A DNA stretch of 64,000 nucleotides from Buddleja alternifolia (lineage: Eukaryota > Streptophyta > Magnoliopsida > Lamiales > Scrophulariaceae). A program made the translations under genes and the position numbers. Numbering within the stretch: position 1 is the stretch's first letter; every line of letters starts with the position of its first letter. The notes below the pieces were generated by a model. That model was given only the letters and a program-made list of their open reading frames with translations, was not told the origin of the DNA and made no database searches. The stretch is taken from NCBI GenBank assembly GCA_019426215.1, contig CM033395.1, positions 14,498,569 to 14,562,568 of the forward strand. The letters are read 5' to 3'. This document shows, piece by piece, positions 22,675 through 35,500 of this stretch.

Positions 22675-24359
22675 TGTTGGGTCCCGAGAAGGGTCTAGAA
22701 GTGGGGGTTAAATAGACCCTGAAGTTTTTTTCGACTTTCAAAAAGTTTAGTATTAAAATTGATTGGACACTTGAAAATGTAAACGCTTGGCTAAGCGTTT
22801 ACTTGAAGACTGTTTGAAAATATTAACTTAGACTCAAGATTTGAATACTATAACCACTCAAGTTTAAGCGTTCAATTCTTTAATCAAGGTTAGCACAGCG
22901 GAATGATTTAGAGTCTTCTCTTTGAAAGGTTTTAGCGTCACAAAGTTTTCCTTAGTTGCTTTTAGGTTTTGAAATGTTTTGAACGTTTAGAGATCTTAGC
23001 ACTCAGTCGGACGCTTAAGAAATGATTTGAAAGCTTAGCGTTCTCTTTGACTTAAATTAGACGCTTGACTGTTTTATGCACTGTAAGTAAAGCAAATAAA
23101 ACAGTAAGTAACACAATAAATTGTAAGGTTCACTGGGCCATGTAATCCCAGCTACGTCCTTTCTCTCCTATGCACTTGGAGGCAATCCACTAAATTGATT
23201 CTCGAAGAGTCACACAAAGACTTCTACAAAATAGGGAATAAAGAAAAAGATGGATAAGGATGACTTGAGCTCCTTGGTCACATAGATTTCTGCTACAAGC
23301 AACTTCAATCCTCTGCTTCTGGAAAGACGATCTCGAGCTCCTTGATCACACAGATTTCAGCTCCAATAAAGATCTTCTCCAAGATGGCCTTGAGCTCCTT
23401 GATCACACAGACTTCAGCTCCAATAAAGACCTTCCTCAACAAGCTTCTCTTACTCAAAAATACTGCTTGTGAAGTCAACAAACTTTCTCACTCAGATGAA
23501 AGATGTTGCGGGTTTATTGTAACAGGTTTGTTTGATGTTGGGAAGTTCAAACAACTTGAGATATCTCAATAATAGTGTAGGGTTCTTCTATGAAGATGTT
23601 TGAGATATCGGTGATTGTCTTTGGAATGTATTTGGGGGATTTTGGCTATGGAGTTTATAAGTTTTTTCTTCCAAATACTATCAGCAAAGCTTGGACCTTT
23701 TCTTGTGTATATCCGTGTATAATTTTGGTATCTCTCCCTCCTTTTAAGGGTTTTGCTGGAGGGTCCTATTTATAGAGATTCTTCGGATTTGTCTGTTGGA
23801 CACAATCAGGCACGTGCCTCTCACGCAGCGCGTCAAATAGTCCCTTCTCTGACATTCCTGAATTTCTGTTGGTTCCGATTGGATAGGAGCAGACTTGAAC
23901 TCTGTAAAGCTGATAGTCTAGTCCAAAGATGGCTTGTCCACAAGTCATAATGCCTTGTCACATTTAATGCACCTATCAAGCATTTAATGCGTTTTGATTT
24001 TGTTTCCGTCGGAAATAAATGCCCGTTGGATTGCATTAGAGTCCTCCATGACTTGAGAGTGTATTTCAGGTGAATCTGATCTTGAATCGCTTGAGTGATT
24101 TGAGCGCTTGGTTCAACACTCCTGGAACAGTCCTTTGGCGTTAGCTAGTCACTAAGAACATTATCTTGAACGCTGATTCATAAATCCTGAAATAGTCTTT
24201 AAGCGTTTAACATACGCTTAAGACAAGTCTTCATCTTCACTTGACTTCAGACGCTGATCTTCAATTTCATCTCTAATAGACTCACCTAGAATTCGATTAG
24301 CGACTCGGTATCTAATACTTAGTCCAAAATCTACAAAGATAAAAATTACAAGCCTAACA
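22675..24359 (+). repeat. LTR-like repeat, possibly a solo LTR
   Basis: It opens TGTTGGGTCCCGAGAAGGG, a start I associate with plant Copia-type LTRs that read into GGGGGTGAATAGACC (here AAGTGGGGGTTAAATAGACCC), and can be closed at ..AGCCTAACA (24359), which mirrors TGTTGGG. No matching target duplication is seen, so the right edge is uncertain; sequence to about 24480 (TAATCATCAAAACATC) may also belong. The motif GCGTTTAAGC/CGCTTAA recurs many times. No coding sequence. Confidence 0.45.
23267..23450 (+). repeat. Three direct repeats, GAGCTCCTTGATCACACAGA
   Basis: Units start at 23267, 23335 and 23392 (spacing 68 and 57 bp) inside the LTR-like repeat. The last two are almost identical, including TTCAGCTCCAATAAAGA. 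Confidence 0.9.
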
Positions 24360-24479
24360 AACTAATAAACTTTCAAACGCTTATACAAGTATTCTATGAA
24401 AGTATAAACTTATATTCTTTTGGAGTTTAATATGAAATCCTATCTTGTAATCATCAAAACATCTAACATGAAATTCCTT

Positions 24480-24882
24480 GGACGTCCTCATGATAAAAAT
24501 CATCTTCCAATAGCAGAAGATCCCAGATAAGGCACTAACCTTGGTATCATTTTGTAATGTACGAAAGGGGTTCATTGGCCTAAAATAATAATGGGCTTGG
24601 AACCCATCGATCGATATATACACTAGTATCCTCTCCATAGCATTTGCCCCACGACATCATCCCTTAACCGGATCTCATGCGGACAAAGTACTCATCCAAG
24701 TAAAAGAGGTTTTAGATCCCTATAACGCATAAAAAGGTTACAATGTGGGAAATATATGGCTTTATATATCCGGCTAAGTAGGCCATTCAAGTTCTGAAGG
24801 ATGCATCATCCCTGCTTAGTGAGCATTTCCAAATTAAAGTCTATCAGCTCACGAAAATATATGCCACCTTTTTCCTTAATCT
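24480..24882. other. Intergenic, no feature recognised
   Basis: A minus-strand open frame (24638-24381) shows no motif I recognise and has no codon-usage support by eye. Confidence 0.45.
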
Positions 24883-25550
24883 GCATATAATTTCCTGTGC
24901 AATCTAGAGGTCTACCAAAAATTGGCCATCTTTTACTTGATTTCATTCAACAAATGACCAGCATATAATCTCCTGTGCAATCTAATGGTCCACTAAAAAC
25001 CAATGTTATGAAACCCGGCCCGGACCGGCCGGTCGAACCGGTAAAAACCGGAACCGGTCACTAGGCCGGTCCAGTTATGCCAAAAAAACGTTCGGAGCTC
25101 AAAACCGGTCAAACCCGGCCAGAACCGGTCAGACCCGCGGTTCAACCGGTCAGAACCGGTCAGAACCGTTTGAACCGGACAATTTTAAAAATAATGCAAT
25201 TCAACCCTTTAATTTCTAAAAATCTGAAATTGATCCCTTTAAAATCTAAAAATATGCAATTGGCCCCCCAAAATATAGGAAATACAATTATTTTTTTCAT
25301 ATTTTCATATATATATAGAAAATACATTTTTTTTTTCATATTTTCATATTTTATATATTTAATAGTATATTAATTATTATTTATTGCATAATTATGACAT
25401 CACCGGTTCGACCCCGGTTGACCCGACGGTTGAACCGGTGACCCGTGACCCGGTCACTTTTCCGGTTCACTGTCCGGTCCGGTTTTCAGAACATTGCTAA
25501 AAACTGACAATTTTTTACTTGATTTCATTCAAGTACTCAACAAATGACCA
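24883..25550 (+). repeat. 78 bp tandem duplication split by a MITE
   Basis: GCATATAATTTCCTGTGCAA at 24883 recurs as GCATATAATCTCCTGTGCAA at 24961 (period 78 bp). The second copy is interrupted at 25000 by the hAT MITE and resumes after its target duplication with TTTTTTACTTGATTTCATTC, ending at CAACAAATGACCA (about 25550). Confidence 0.88.
25001..25496. mobile_element. hAT-type MITE with 8-bp target duplication
   Basis: The element is 496 bp. It starts CAATGTTATGAAACCCGG and ends with the complement of CAATGTTCTGAAAACCGG. CTAAAAAC flanks it on both sides (24993-25000 and 25497-25504). It is rich in CCGGT/ACCGG near both ends, which would form long hairpins, and AT-rich in the middle. TIRs plus an 8-bp duplication point to hAT. 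It has no coding capacity; the frame at 25077-25373 is incidental. Confidence 0.92.
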
Positions 25551-25652
25551 GGAAGTTTAAAGCATTGCTTGATAACCGCTTTGAGTAAAACCTATTTCCC
25601 TGCTTTTTGTAGGAATTTTGAACTCCATCCTTGGAACCGACTATGCATAGGT

Positions 25653-26870
25653 TGTTGGAAATCTTGATTGAGTAAATCGTGTTTTAGCATGATTTAAATA
25701 GAGATTTAAGTGAATTCCACATGTTGAAAGTGGAATGTCTTTGGCTCAAATTAATCTACGTTTCGAGTAGATAAATTTTGAGTATTTAATTACTCAATTC
25801 CGATTTAGGGAGAATGAGAAATTAATTAACAAAATATGTCACTTAAAATGTGGTTTTTAATTGGAATCAATGGATCGATATGAATGTACACGATTAAATG
25901 ATCAAATTCATACGATCGACGGCCGCGATCGCATAGGAAATGATTCATTTAGTTTGGGGACTAAAATGTTCAAATTGAAAAATTAAGGGACCAATTTGAA
26001 AGGATCTATTTGATCAAGATTCAAAGTTTTGGGGTCAACTTGAAAGCTCTGAAACGTTAGGGGCTGAATTGCACAGAAATTGGTGCAACCGCCCGCACCG
26101 GATAATCTCCCATGCTGACAGGGAGCTGATTGGTTGTCAGCGGGTGCACGGTACACCCGCTCGCACTGGATCTTAGCTCGTGCCAGGGGGCTTTTCGCTC
26201 AAGGTACAACTGTTGGGGCTAAAATGAAAAGGTGCTTCAGGGGGCTTTTCGCCCAAAGGTCACAACTTTTGGGCCATTCTGCAATGTACGAAAAGTTGCA
26301 ACTTTTGACCCAAAACTCTTCATTCTCTATAAATAGACCCCCATATTTTGAGATTAAATATCCAATAATCATATTCTTTTCTCCCTTTTTCTCCTAAATA
26401 CTACTTTGAGTATTTTTGAAGATTCTTTTGTTTCTTAAATATTATAATATTTTAAGAATAGTGTAGAATACTAAATGCTAAATTGAGCATTTAAAATATT
26501 TTTGAAGTTTTTAAATATTATTTTAAGAACTACTTAGTATTAATTTGAGTACTTTGAACATTCTTAAATATTATTTTAATATTGTAAGAATAGTTGTGCA
26601 TATTAAGTGTATAGATAAGCATTTAATCATTCATGTCCATTGAGAGAGTTTGAAACAAGTATTTTGTTCGCTAGATTCGAGAATTTGTAGTGGTACTATT
26701 CTCGTCTCGCGTCGTTGTATCGTGGGAGACAATTGCCGTATTCCGTAACCACCAAGAGCGGGGCAATATTGTCTTAAGGAAAACGAGTAATTGAAAACTC
26801 GTGCCTCGACGTATCATTTTGCATCTTCATAAACACCGCTCGTTGTCACGCTAGAATATTTTTCCCAACA
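25653..26870 (+). mobile_element. Solo LTR with 5-bp target duplication TAGGT
   Basis: It starts TGTTGGAAATC and ends ATTTTTCCCAACA, so the ends are inverted repeats (TGTTGG..AAA). TAGGT occurs on both sides (25648-25652 and 26871-26875). The length is 1218 bp. No internal retrotransposon genes, so it is a solo LTR, probably Copia judging by its ends. A CTATAAATAGACCCCCATATT TATA-like region near 26328 and a U3-R-like layout fit an LTR promoter. Confidence 0.9.
26328..26338 (+). promoter_or_regulatory. TATA-like box of the solo LTR
   Basis: CTATAAATAGA is a close match to the plant TATA box and lies about halfway through the LTR, where the U3/R border is expected. Function is not tested. Confidence 0.45.
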
Positions 26871-27299
26871 TAGGTCCCTAAGGGATGCAAACGCATGGCT
26901 CCGTAATTTGCCTACTATCTATGGGAGCCTGAAGTATTTGTCATTTTATACTATGAGAATGTCTAAAATGAAAGAATTATAAGAAGTTTGATAACTCTTA
27001 GAGTTTTAATATAAAGAGGATTGGTCATCTTTATATAAACAAAATTGTTGATGCTAGTATGTTATATTAACATTCTGATAAAAGTATCTGTGATATAGTT
27101 TCATCATTGAAAGGGGGGTTAGGGAGAGATACCAATCTTCCTCAAAGAGAAGTTACAAACAAACAAGTGACTTCATGTCTACAAGATTGGTATTAAAAGG
27201 TATGGATGTAGGTTAGTCATTTATTTGTTGAAGATTATATGAAAATCATGAAGTTCACAATTATGAGAATCATATAATTTGTGAAATTTAACTTACATG

Positions 27300-27311
27300 T
27301 GGTATCAGAGC
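27300..27311 (+). promoter_or_regulatory. Primer-binding site (initiator tRNA-Met type)
   Basis: TGGTATCAGAGC, the standard plant Copia primer-binding site, lies 3 nt after the end of the left LTR. Confidence 0.85.
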
Positions 27312-29034
27312 ATGATTTATGACCTCATGATTTTTCAATTTATGAAATCTTATGTTGCAATTGAAGAATTTAAATTTCCTTGCAAATTAAGGATTTAAGT
27401 TTCTGGTGCGTATTTTGTGGTTATGGGTATGTATATATATGGATTGTCATGTGCATTGGATTATGACGTGTTCCTCTGCATAAGCACCGAATTGTTTTCT
27501 GGGATATATAATCTTCGTCTGTGCATTGGCTTTCCTTCGAATTGGTTAACAGTAGTATAAATTTCATGGTGAAAAGTCCATGCGAAAGAATAAGTACTAA
27601 CTCATGTTTCATCTTTAGTACAAGGATGTATGGATAGCCATCATACATGATTTATTTTTGTAAAGTCACCACTTTTAAGGGAAACATTATGAATACCCAT
27701 ACGCATATGTTCTTATGTAATGAATTACATGCATAATGATAGTATGACATGTGTAAAGTGTAAGTGTTTACTGATATGCATATGATGCATATGACCCCAA
27801 GTTTGATCCAAAATCAAAACCAATGCTTGACGTAATACTTTATATGTAAAAAAGTTGTATGCATTCAAATATGTATCATGGCTGAAAAGTAATTTATCAT
27901 ATTATGAGGGACTTAGTACTTTTGTATTATTCAAGCACTGTAATAGTGATAAAACATGGAATGCATGGCCAATGTTTTTAATGATTAAGGTATTTGAGAC
28001 AATGCATGAAGTTTCTATTGTATATGAAGTATGAGGGATATAGGTTATGTTTGAATATATTTTCAAACCCAATTTCGTCCAAAATTTTAGCCCAATTGTA
28101 TTTAATTAACACAATTTTGGGCAAAAAATATGTTACTTTTTTTATATAAAAAAACACAAATGATTATTTATTAAAAAATCCACAACTTGTCCCCTACTTT
28201 TGCCTCTCCCCATCTTTCAATCATTAACTAATTATTAACAGACAAAAGTTTCATAATTTAATAGTAACTTTTGTTCTATCTGAAAACAAAACCAAACATT
28301 ATTTCACTAAAAAAAATACCAAAAAACCAACTCCCAAAATAAAATAAAATACAATCTCATCAAATATGCACGTGTCCCCATAAATTCTCTCCAAAATACC
28401 ATCCCAAAACATAAACATAGCCATAAATTCTATTAGCCTGACATTTCCAGAATTTATGCTTTCTTGATTCGAATTTGCTCATCTTTTACTTGGCAATAAT
28501 TCACTGCTTCATATACATATAAAATTGTACAATGTATGAATGTGAAATATAACTGAAAAATTATGAAATAGTATAGAGTTTGCATTTGAAATTTATTTGA
28601 TGGATGATCTGTTAGTCACCAAAGTGATCTGATCATAAAAATTTATAAATTTCAATGCGTATTAAAGTTTGCATATGAAATCTATTAGATAGATGATTTG
28701 TTAGTCATCAAAGTGACATAATCATTAAAGTTGTAGAATTCAATGCATATTAAAGCTTTTCAGTTACCATAAATTTTATATCCTCGTAAATGACAGATAT
28801 ACGAGTATATTGAAGTTTATTATTATACGACATTCAGGAATCACCCAAAGGTTGATTCATTGTTCTTATAATGTATAAACATAGTTGTTATTTTGCATGT
28901 TCTATTAGGTTTATTTTGTATATCCTAAGATAACAAATAAATCTAATAAGTACGTATATTGATAGTTATGGTTTATATATCTTAGTATATTTCAAAGGAG
29001 AACTTTGATATATAATTAATAATATTTCATGAAA

Positions 29035-29460
29035 GATGAAAAACAAGCTTCCCGACAATGGTACTTTAAGTATAATGATGCCATAACTTCATTTGGATGG
29101 ATAACACTATCGATTAGTGTATACATATCAAGGTCAGTGGGAGCAAGTTTATTTTCTGATAATGATCTCGGTTTATTATATAAAATCAAGATATATTTCT
29201 AAGAACTATGAAAGATATGAGAGAGTCAATTTGTGATAGGAATTGAAGCATTCCATAATGAATCACAATGATTGTTTGGATTGCCTCGAAAAGTATATAT
29301 GAATAAAGTTCTAGATAGATATAAGATGAAAATGTTCATTAAAGATAGTTCCAATTCAGAAGGGAGATGAGTTTGGACTTATACAATGTCCAAAGAATGA
29401 ATTGGAACGAGAACAAATGAAACGAATTTCTTATGTATTTGATGTCGAGTGTTTGATGAA
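29035..29460 (+). pseudogene. Copia reverse transcriptase remnant
   Basis: Broken frames read RQWYFKYNDAITSFG, VYISRSVGAS (the YxKxSGSK segment), NDLGLLYKIK, YVIGIEAFH, VYMNKVLDRYKMK and a damaged CPKNELEREQMK. These follow in the right order the stretch around and after the YVDD site of Copia RT. YVDD itself is not preserved. Stops and frameshifts are dense. The region 27312-29034 upstream shows no recognisable gag, protease or integrase. Confidence 0.75.
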
Positions 29461-30247
29461 TTTTCGAACTTGTATTGAATCACAATCTTTTATTGAAAGA
29501 ACGACAAGTATTATAAGGGTGTTATGCATATGAAAATTATGTATCTTGTCGTTAAAGAAAATATTAGAAACAAAGAGTATCAATCAAACATATTAGTACC
29601 ATCTTCCCGAGATTTTAATGAGCATATCAAAAGAGAGTGCATTATAGATTATCGTCCAGGATATTAACGAGCAAATCGTAAGAATGAGCATTATAGGACG
29701 TCATAATTGAATTATATTATATGCATATTAAGTGATCATATTTGATACTCTTGAGCTCAATTAAGTGTTTCTGAAGTCTCCTATTTTAATTTTTTATATA
29801 TTATGGAATAGAAGTATGATAATAGGAGTTGTCATTGATAAGGACATTAAAGGTGGACCTTTATGTTTTCTTTATTAAGGGTCATGATTACTTTGAAATT
29901 AGTGTTGTGGTACATGGAAGGGACTATGTTGAGCTAAATAATATACAATAGTCATGACTCACATTAGTTTTGACTTAATCATAATATAAAAGGTTAGCCT
30001 ATTTATGAAAGATTTAGAATAATTTTATTGTACACGTTATGTTTATTCTAAATCATAAAAGCAAATATATGAGCTAAGTAGGAGAATGTAATAATTATAT
30101 AGCTCACATATTAGTATTTACATGTTCTTATTTTATCAATATTAAAGTTTATTTGGTAAAACAATAAATTATGTAATATTAATGTTTTAATCCTTTATTG
30201 GCTAGAGAAAAGACATGACTTTACGTAAATAAAAGTCATGACTCTAA

Positions 30248-30527
30248 GAGGGTGTTTGGCTAAGCTTATTCAAAACATCTTATAAACTCCTACATCTTAT
30301 AAGATGTTTTAAGAGCTTATAAGATGTAACATCTTATAAGATGTTTAAAAAAAGGTGGGGGTGAGTTACTTTTTTAAAAACAGCTTATAAGATCCAAACA
30401 GCTTATTTTTTAGTCTTATAAGCTGTTTTTTTAAAAAAAAATTACCAAACAAATTTATAGAGTTTATAAGCTCTAAAAAATCTTATAAAATGTTTAGAGG
30501 AGCTTATAAGCTTAGCCAAACACCCTC
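30248..30527. mobile_element. MITE with perfect 22-bp TIRs inside a Copia LTR
   Basis: The ends are exact inverted repeats of 22 bp starting GAGGGTGTTTGGCTAAGC. TAA flanks both sides (30245-30247 and 30528-30530), which suits PIF/Harbinger (Tourist-like). A 7-bp CTCTAAG repeat around the ends could instead be read as a hAT duplication. Inside, CATCTTATAAGATG-type palindromes recur. It lies in the right LTR of the Copia element. Confidence 0.88.
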
Positions 30528-30852
30528 TAAGTGAAGAAGTGTGACAATTCTTAGAGTTTTAATGTAAAGGGGATTGGTCCTCTCTCTACCCCTCTACACT
30601 CTGACATTACGTAAATGGCAAAAAATATTCTGATAAAAGTATCTGTGATATAGTTTCATCATTAAAAGAAGGGTCAAGGGAGAGAAACCAATCTTCCTCA
30701 AAGAGACGTTACAAACAAACAAGTGACTCCATACCTACAAGATTGCACTAAAAGCTATGGATGAAGGTTAGTCACTTATTTGTTGAAAATTATGTGAAAA
30801 TCACGAAGTTCACGATTATTAGAATCATGTAATTTATAAAATTTAACTTACA

Positions 30853-31561
30853 TGAAAGTCACACTCTTGCCTCCATAGGGGTATCTTACTAGAAACTATT
30901 GTGAATTTTTATAAGTTTATTTCCTAGCCCGAGGCAATGGCATATTTCTAGAGAACCTCTTGAATACCCAACATTGATTCATCCATGTTCTGTGTAAATA
31001 TCAGTGTGTCATTGCCAAGAGGAGATTGATAATTTATTTTTGTCATTATTATCTTTTGTATACTCTCATTGTTGATGAAAATTCTTGATAAACTAGTAAC
31101 TCATCAGAAAAACTCAAATGTACTTACTTACACAATCTTTTTAACAAGGTACATAATCAAAATAAGATTGAATACATATAATTTTAAATTTTGACCAGGG
31201 GAAAAACAAAATTAAATCTCATAATTTTTCAGTAAATGCATACACCAATATTATCAAATATTAATGGTGTCCACAGATCCTATTGCGCGTCGAATCTCAA
31301 CTATCAAATATTATGGGATTGCAGATTACACAATTACTTCACTTGTCTCTCATCATATAACTCGCCAAAGGCCATAAACGTCATTGATTTAAAATGCAAG
31401 CCTTACAAAGTTGCCATTATATTGTTTGGGGCCATTAAATTGCTAAATACACATAGACTGTTCCAATCTAATTTGATCGCAAAGGTCTAAGTTTATGGCT
31501 TATCGAGCCAAGTGTTTGGCATCAAAAAACGCAAAACATCATGCCGGACCAAAAAAAATAG
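30853..31561. other. Intergenic, no feature recognised
   Basis: AT-rich sequence with no motif or repeat I can name; the short frame at 31236-31490 has no support. Confidence 0.5.
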
Positions 31562-32440
31562 TAAAATTTCTAGGGATGATAATGGATTCGGGTAGAGCAG
31601 GGACTCATCCCATTTGGGCGGTGTTTACACTTAAAAATACTAAACGGGCTTTTCGAATTAAAAAGGACCAATAAAGAAGTAATCGGAAAATAATAATCAA
31701 ATTGGGCTTATGTTCGAGTAAAGCCCAAAAAAGGAATGACTTGGGTAAAGTCGAATGGAGTTGGGTTTGAGGAAATCAAGAACAAAGACAAATAGAACAT
31801 TTGAAAAAGAGTATGGACCAGCCCAATAAGGATAAGAGAAAGGACAAGCCCGAACCCAAAAAATCAACTTAAACTCAGGCGCCAAAATCAGAGAAATTTA
31901 AAGAGGGAGTTGACAGTGGTTCCGGAAGCAGAGGAGAACGTGGAGATTGCGAAAAACCCGACAAAAGAAGTGGAGTATATAAGCGCGAAGAGAAAGAAAG
32001 AAAGGGACATCATCAGACAATCAAACAAAATCTGCAAACTATCTTTCTTTCCGTAGTTAGGCTTAGTTTAATTCTAGATAAAGTAGACGGTAGTTTAGTT
32101 CTAGATTAAAGTAGCCAGTAGTGTAGATTAGCATAGATTTAGCACAGTAGTAGCTTTGTATTCGAAATCTTTGGTTCTTGTATCAAGAAGAATTCATCGA
32201 AGAGTTCATGGAGGTATATTTCTTTTTAAGCTTTTAAGTGTTGATTAATTGCTTAAATTGTAGTGTATATTTCTGTTGATTATTGCGTGACTCGCACAAC
32301 GAAATTAATTCAAGTCATAAACCACCTTTAGCACACATAAGCGAGGGTTATTAGATAATTCTAAGTTGTGAATTATCAAGGGGCTTGGACCGACTACTCG
32401 AAATCCTTCCCTAATCTGGTTTTGTTTTATTTTCGAAACA

Positions 32441-32462
32441 AATTTTTGGCGACCACAGTGGG
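32441..32462 (+). promoter_or_regulatory. Primer-binding region of the Gypsy element
   Basis: TTTTTGGCGACCACAGTGGG follows the left LTR by 2 nt. TGGCGACCACxGTGGGA is the usual start of Tat-lineage internal regions. I cannot assign the tRNA with certainty. Confidence 0.6.
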
Positions 32463-32500
32463 AGTTAGTCGAATTTAACTTCCATAAAATTCATTATAAA

Positions 32501-35500
32501 ATGTCAGAAGATTCTTATAGAGAAGAACCGAGTGACGATCTGGAAACACAACCTGTATCTAGATGATTAGCGAAGGAAATTTAATGATCAATATCAAGCA
32601 TTGGCTCAAGAATCGGATCGGATATTTACAACAATAGTACAAGACATTGTTATAAATGCCCATGAGGGCCTGGCTCGAGAAGTTACTTGAGTTGTAATCG
32701 AGTTAGGAGAAATATTTAACCAAACTTGCGATGCCTTCTCGAGAATGGTAAATATCCAAGTAGTTACTGCTTTGGAACGGTTAATCGAAAAACATAATGC
32801 CCTAATAGAAAAAGTGTCACACTGATAGCAGTTAAGCCTAGGGTGAGAGCAAGACACTTAAATCCAGGAGAACCGCCACCTAGTTATCCTAGAGAAACTA
32901 GAAATAGGAGTAACCGCCTCAAAATTGGCCAAACATCGAATACTTCCCCTGTAAACGAACACAATTTCCTAAATCCATCTGTGCCTGGGAGGCACACAGG
33001 AATGGGACAGCAAAATTTCAATCAAAACATACGTCCTCCTCCGAATATTCCTCAAAATGTTAATGGGAATCAATCTCAGTCGTACCCTTCGAAACCAAGC
33101 TTTCCTACCCCGCCAGTTGGCTATGGACAGGTGCCGGCGGGATACCCCCACTAACAGCCATTTCAATAATTTCAAAACAAATCCAATTTTTACCCAAGGG
33201 CAATACCCTGGGGGGCAGAGTCAAACACCAGCTTACCAGGAGTTTCAAGTGCTCCTTTTCCCATGGGAAACCATGGATTTTCGAACGTACAAATTAGTCA
33301 AGAAATTCCTACATTCCCTAATAATATTCAGGTACCATATACAGGGGAGCAAGCTGTTTTCGATGCCCATATGGGAGGAAATATTGGGGGACAATTCCTC
33401 AATCCCTTTCAAAATCAAATTGAAATGATTGTCGAGAGGATGTACGGACCTGGTTTTCGAAGAAACCATAGGGTATTGCCAGGAAAGCCTTATCCTGATT
33501 AGGTAGATATAAATTTTCCTTTTCCTCGAGATTATAAGATTCCTGACTTCAACTTATTCTTTGGAGATGACCACGTCTCCGCTCTTGAACATTGATCCAG
33601 GTTCACTTGCCAGTGTAGAGAAGCCTCAAATCAGGATTTTCTTAAATTAAGGCTTTTTCCTAGTTCATTAACAGGATCAGCCTTTAATTGGTACATCACC
33701 CTATCCCCAAATTCGATAAATAATTGGGATGAGATGCAGTTCCAATTTCAAAATCACTTCGCTCGAACAGATCCAGGGATCTCGATGACTGATCTTGCTA
33801 AAATAAGGCAGAATATAGGAGAATCCGTCGAAGAATTCCTAATACGTTTTAAGAAAGCGAGGGTTAAATGTCACCTTAATCTACCCGAAACTGAGTTTGT
33901 TCAGTTAACCCAACAGAATATGACCTTCGAATATAGATTGAGATTCGACGGCTTGCCTTTCGCCGACTTTCGAAGTTTGGCTGAGAGTGCGATAAGATAT
34001 AAAAATATGCTCAAAGAAGAAAGTAATAGAAAGCACCAAGGCTTTAATGCCTTAGAGATAGGGACTCCATGGGTGTTCGAAGACCCTTATGAAGTAGACC
34101 TAGCAGACTTCGTAAGAAGACCTCCTTACCAATGTGGAGCCCTCAAAAAGAAGGACTGCATAGCTATTGGGTCATTGCAAACTAAAAAAAGAAAAGAACT
34201 ACACTTTCGATGTAACAAAAACCGAACAAATTTTCGATTGGCTACTCGCCAACAAGAAATTAAAGTTTAAAGGAAGACATAAAATTCCTTTAAAATCTGA
34301 AATAAAAGGGAAACCTTACTATAAATGGCATAATGCATTTTCCCATGACACAAACAATTGTATTTTATTTCGAAATCTGATTCAAGAAAAGATAGACTCG
34401 AAAGACCTTATATTTCCTGATATTCAAAAAACTAATATCGATGAAGATCCTTTTCCTGCTATGGATCTCGAAGTTAACACTCTCGAATGTTCTGACTCGC
34501 AGGTCACTATCGAAACCAAAGTGGCAATCAGGACTTTTAACCGACTGATTGATGAGGGAATACTGACTTTTCCTAATGTCAAAGACGAAGGGCTCGAAAG
34601 GATGTGCAGGTGTCACATGAACACCCTTCATACCACTGATCAATGCCAAATCTTCAGACGGTTTATGGCAAAACAGCTTGAGCGAAATTTGATTAGCTTA
34701 TCCTCAACCGAAAAGAGGATTTTGGGTTTGGACCAAAATGGGAAGTTGAAAGAGAAGCAAGCGGAGATCGAACCACTCAGTGAAAAATAGAAGAGTGATG
34801 AAAAAACATACAAACAGGGGCTCGAAATGCCCCCGTGAGAGACTAGATATGAGACTCCGGCGAGGGTAGTGAACAATTTGACAAAATTGCAGAGAGCCTT
34901 ATGCAATCATTGCGCAGATGCTCTCCATTTCGAATTGATTAGGTTACAAGTGATCCCGAAGGATCTAAATTGGGTTTCAGCATACTAGAGGGTCGAGAAT
35001 TGGAACAAAAGGCCGAGACCAGACTTTAGCAACAGGATACCAAGCCCGGTGCCCTTTCAGAGATATTTTCGAGGGCGAGGAGGCAGAGGTTTGCTGTATA
35101 ATCATCCGAGGGGAAATGATTATCGCGAAAGTGCTGAGCATGGTGGAAACAACAAGGCAAAATCAATAGCCCAGCAGGTAGCCTGTTCGAGGGCATCAGT
35201 TGCAATGGAGATACAACAAGAAGCAGTTATTGCCAACCTGAGGATTGAAGAGGAAGCCCTAGCTAAGGGGATTTTAAAGTAAAAAATAGTGGGAAAGTCG
35301 AGTCAAGACGACTTCGAAACAAAAATGGACAGTTTGAGTGACCAGATGAAGGACACGAACCTTCAGGGGAAGAACGTTATGTCAGGAGAAGACGATTTAG
35401 GAGATTTCAAATCAGGTGACGATTTGGACATCCTTCTGGATGATACGTTGGATGAACTCAAAATTAAGAATAAGGAGGCCTCAGTTCGAAGGGCCATAGA

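Larger units (their letters stand above)
26989..30852 (+). mobile_element. Decayed Copia element with two LTRs
   Basis: Left LTR homology runs from TGATAACTCTTAGAG (26989) to TTTAACTTACA (27297) and is followed by the primer-binding site TGGTATCAGAGC. Right LTR homology runs TGACAATTCTTAGAG (30542) to TTTAACTTACA (30852). The right LTR probably starts earlier, at TGTAATAATTAT (30087), right after the purine-rich AGTAGGAGAA. The left LTR would then lack its 5' part. The internal region keeps an RT remnant and little else. No target duplication was found. Confidence 0.8.

Noticed and set aside
22675..24480. Calling this region a definite solo LTR
   Set aside because: No target duplication and an uncertain right end; kept only as an LTR-like repeat.
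25077..25373. 98-residue frame starting with Arg/Pro/Thr-rich repeats
   Set aside because: Falls inside the hAT MITE and reads its ACCGG hairpin repeats.
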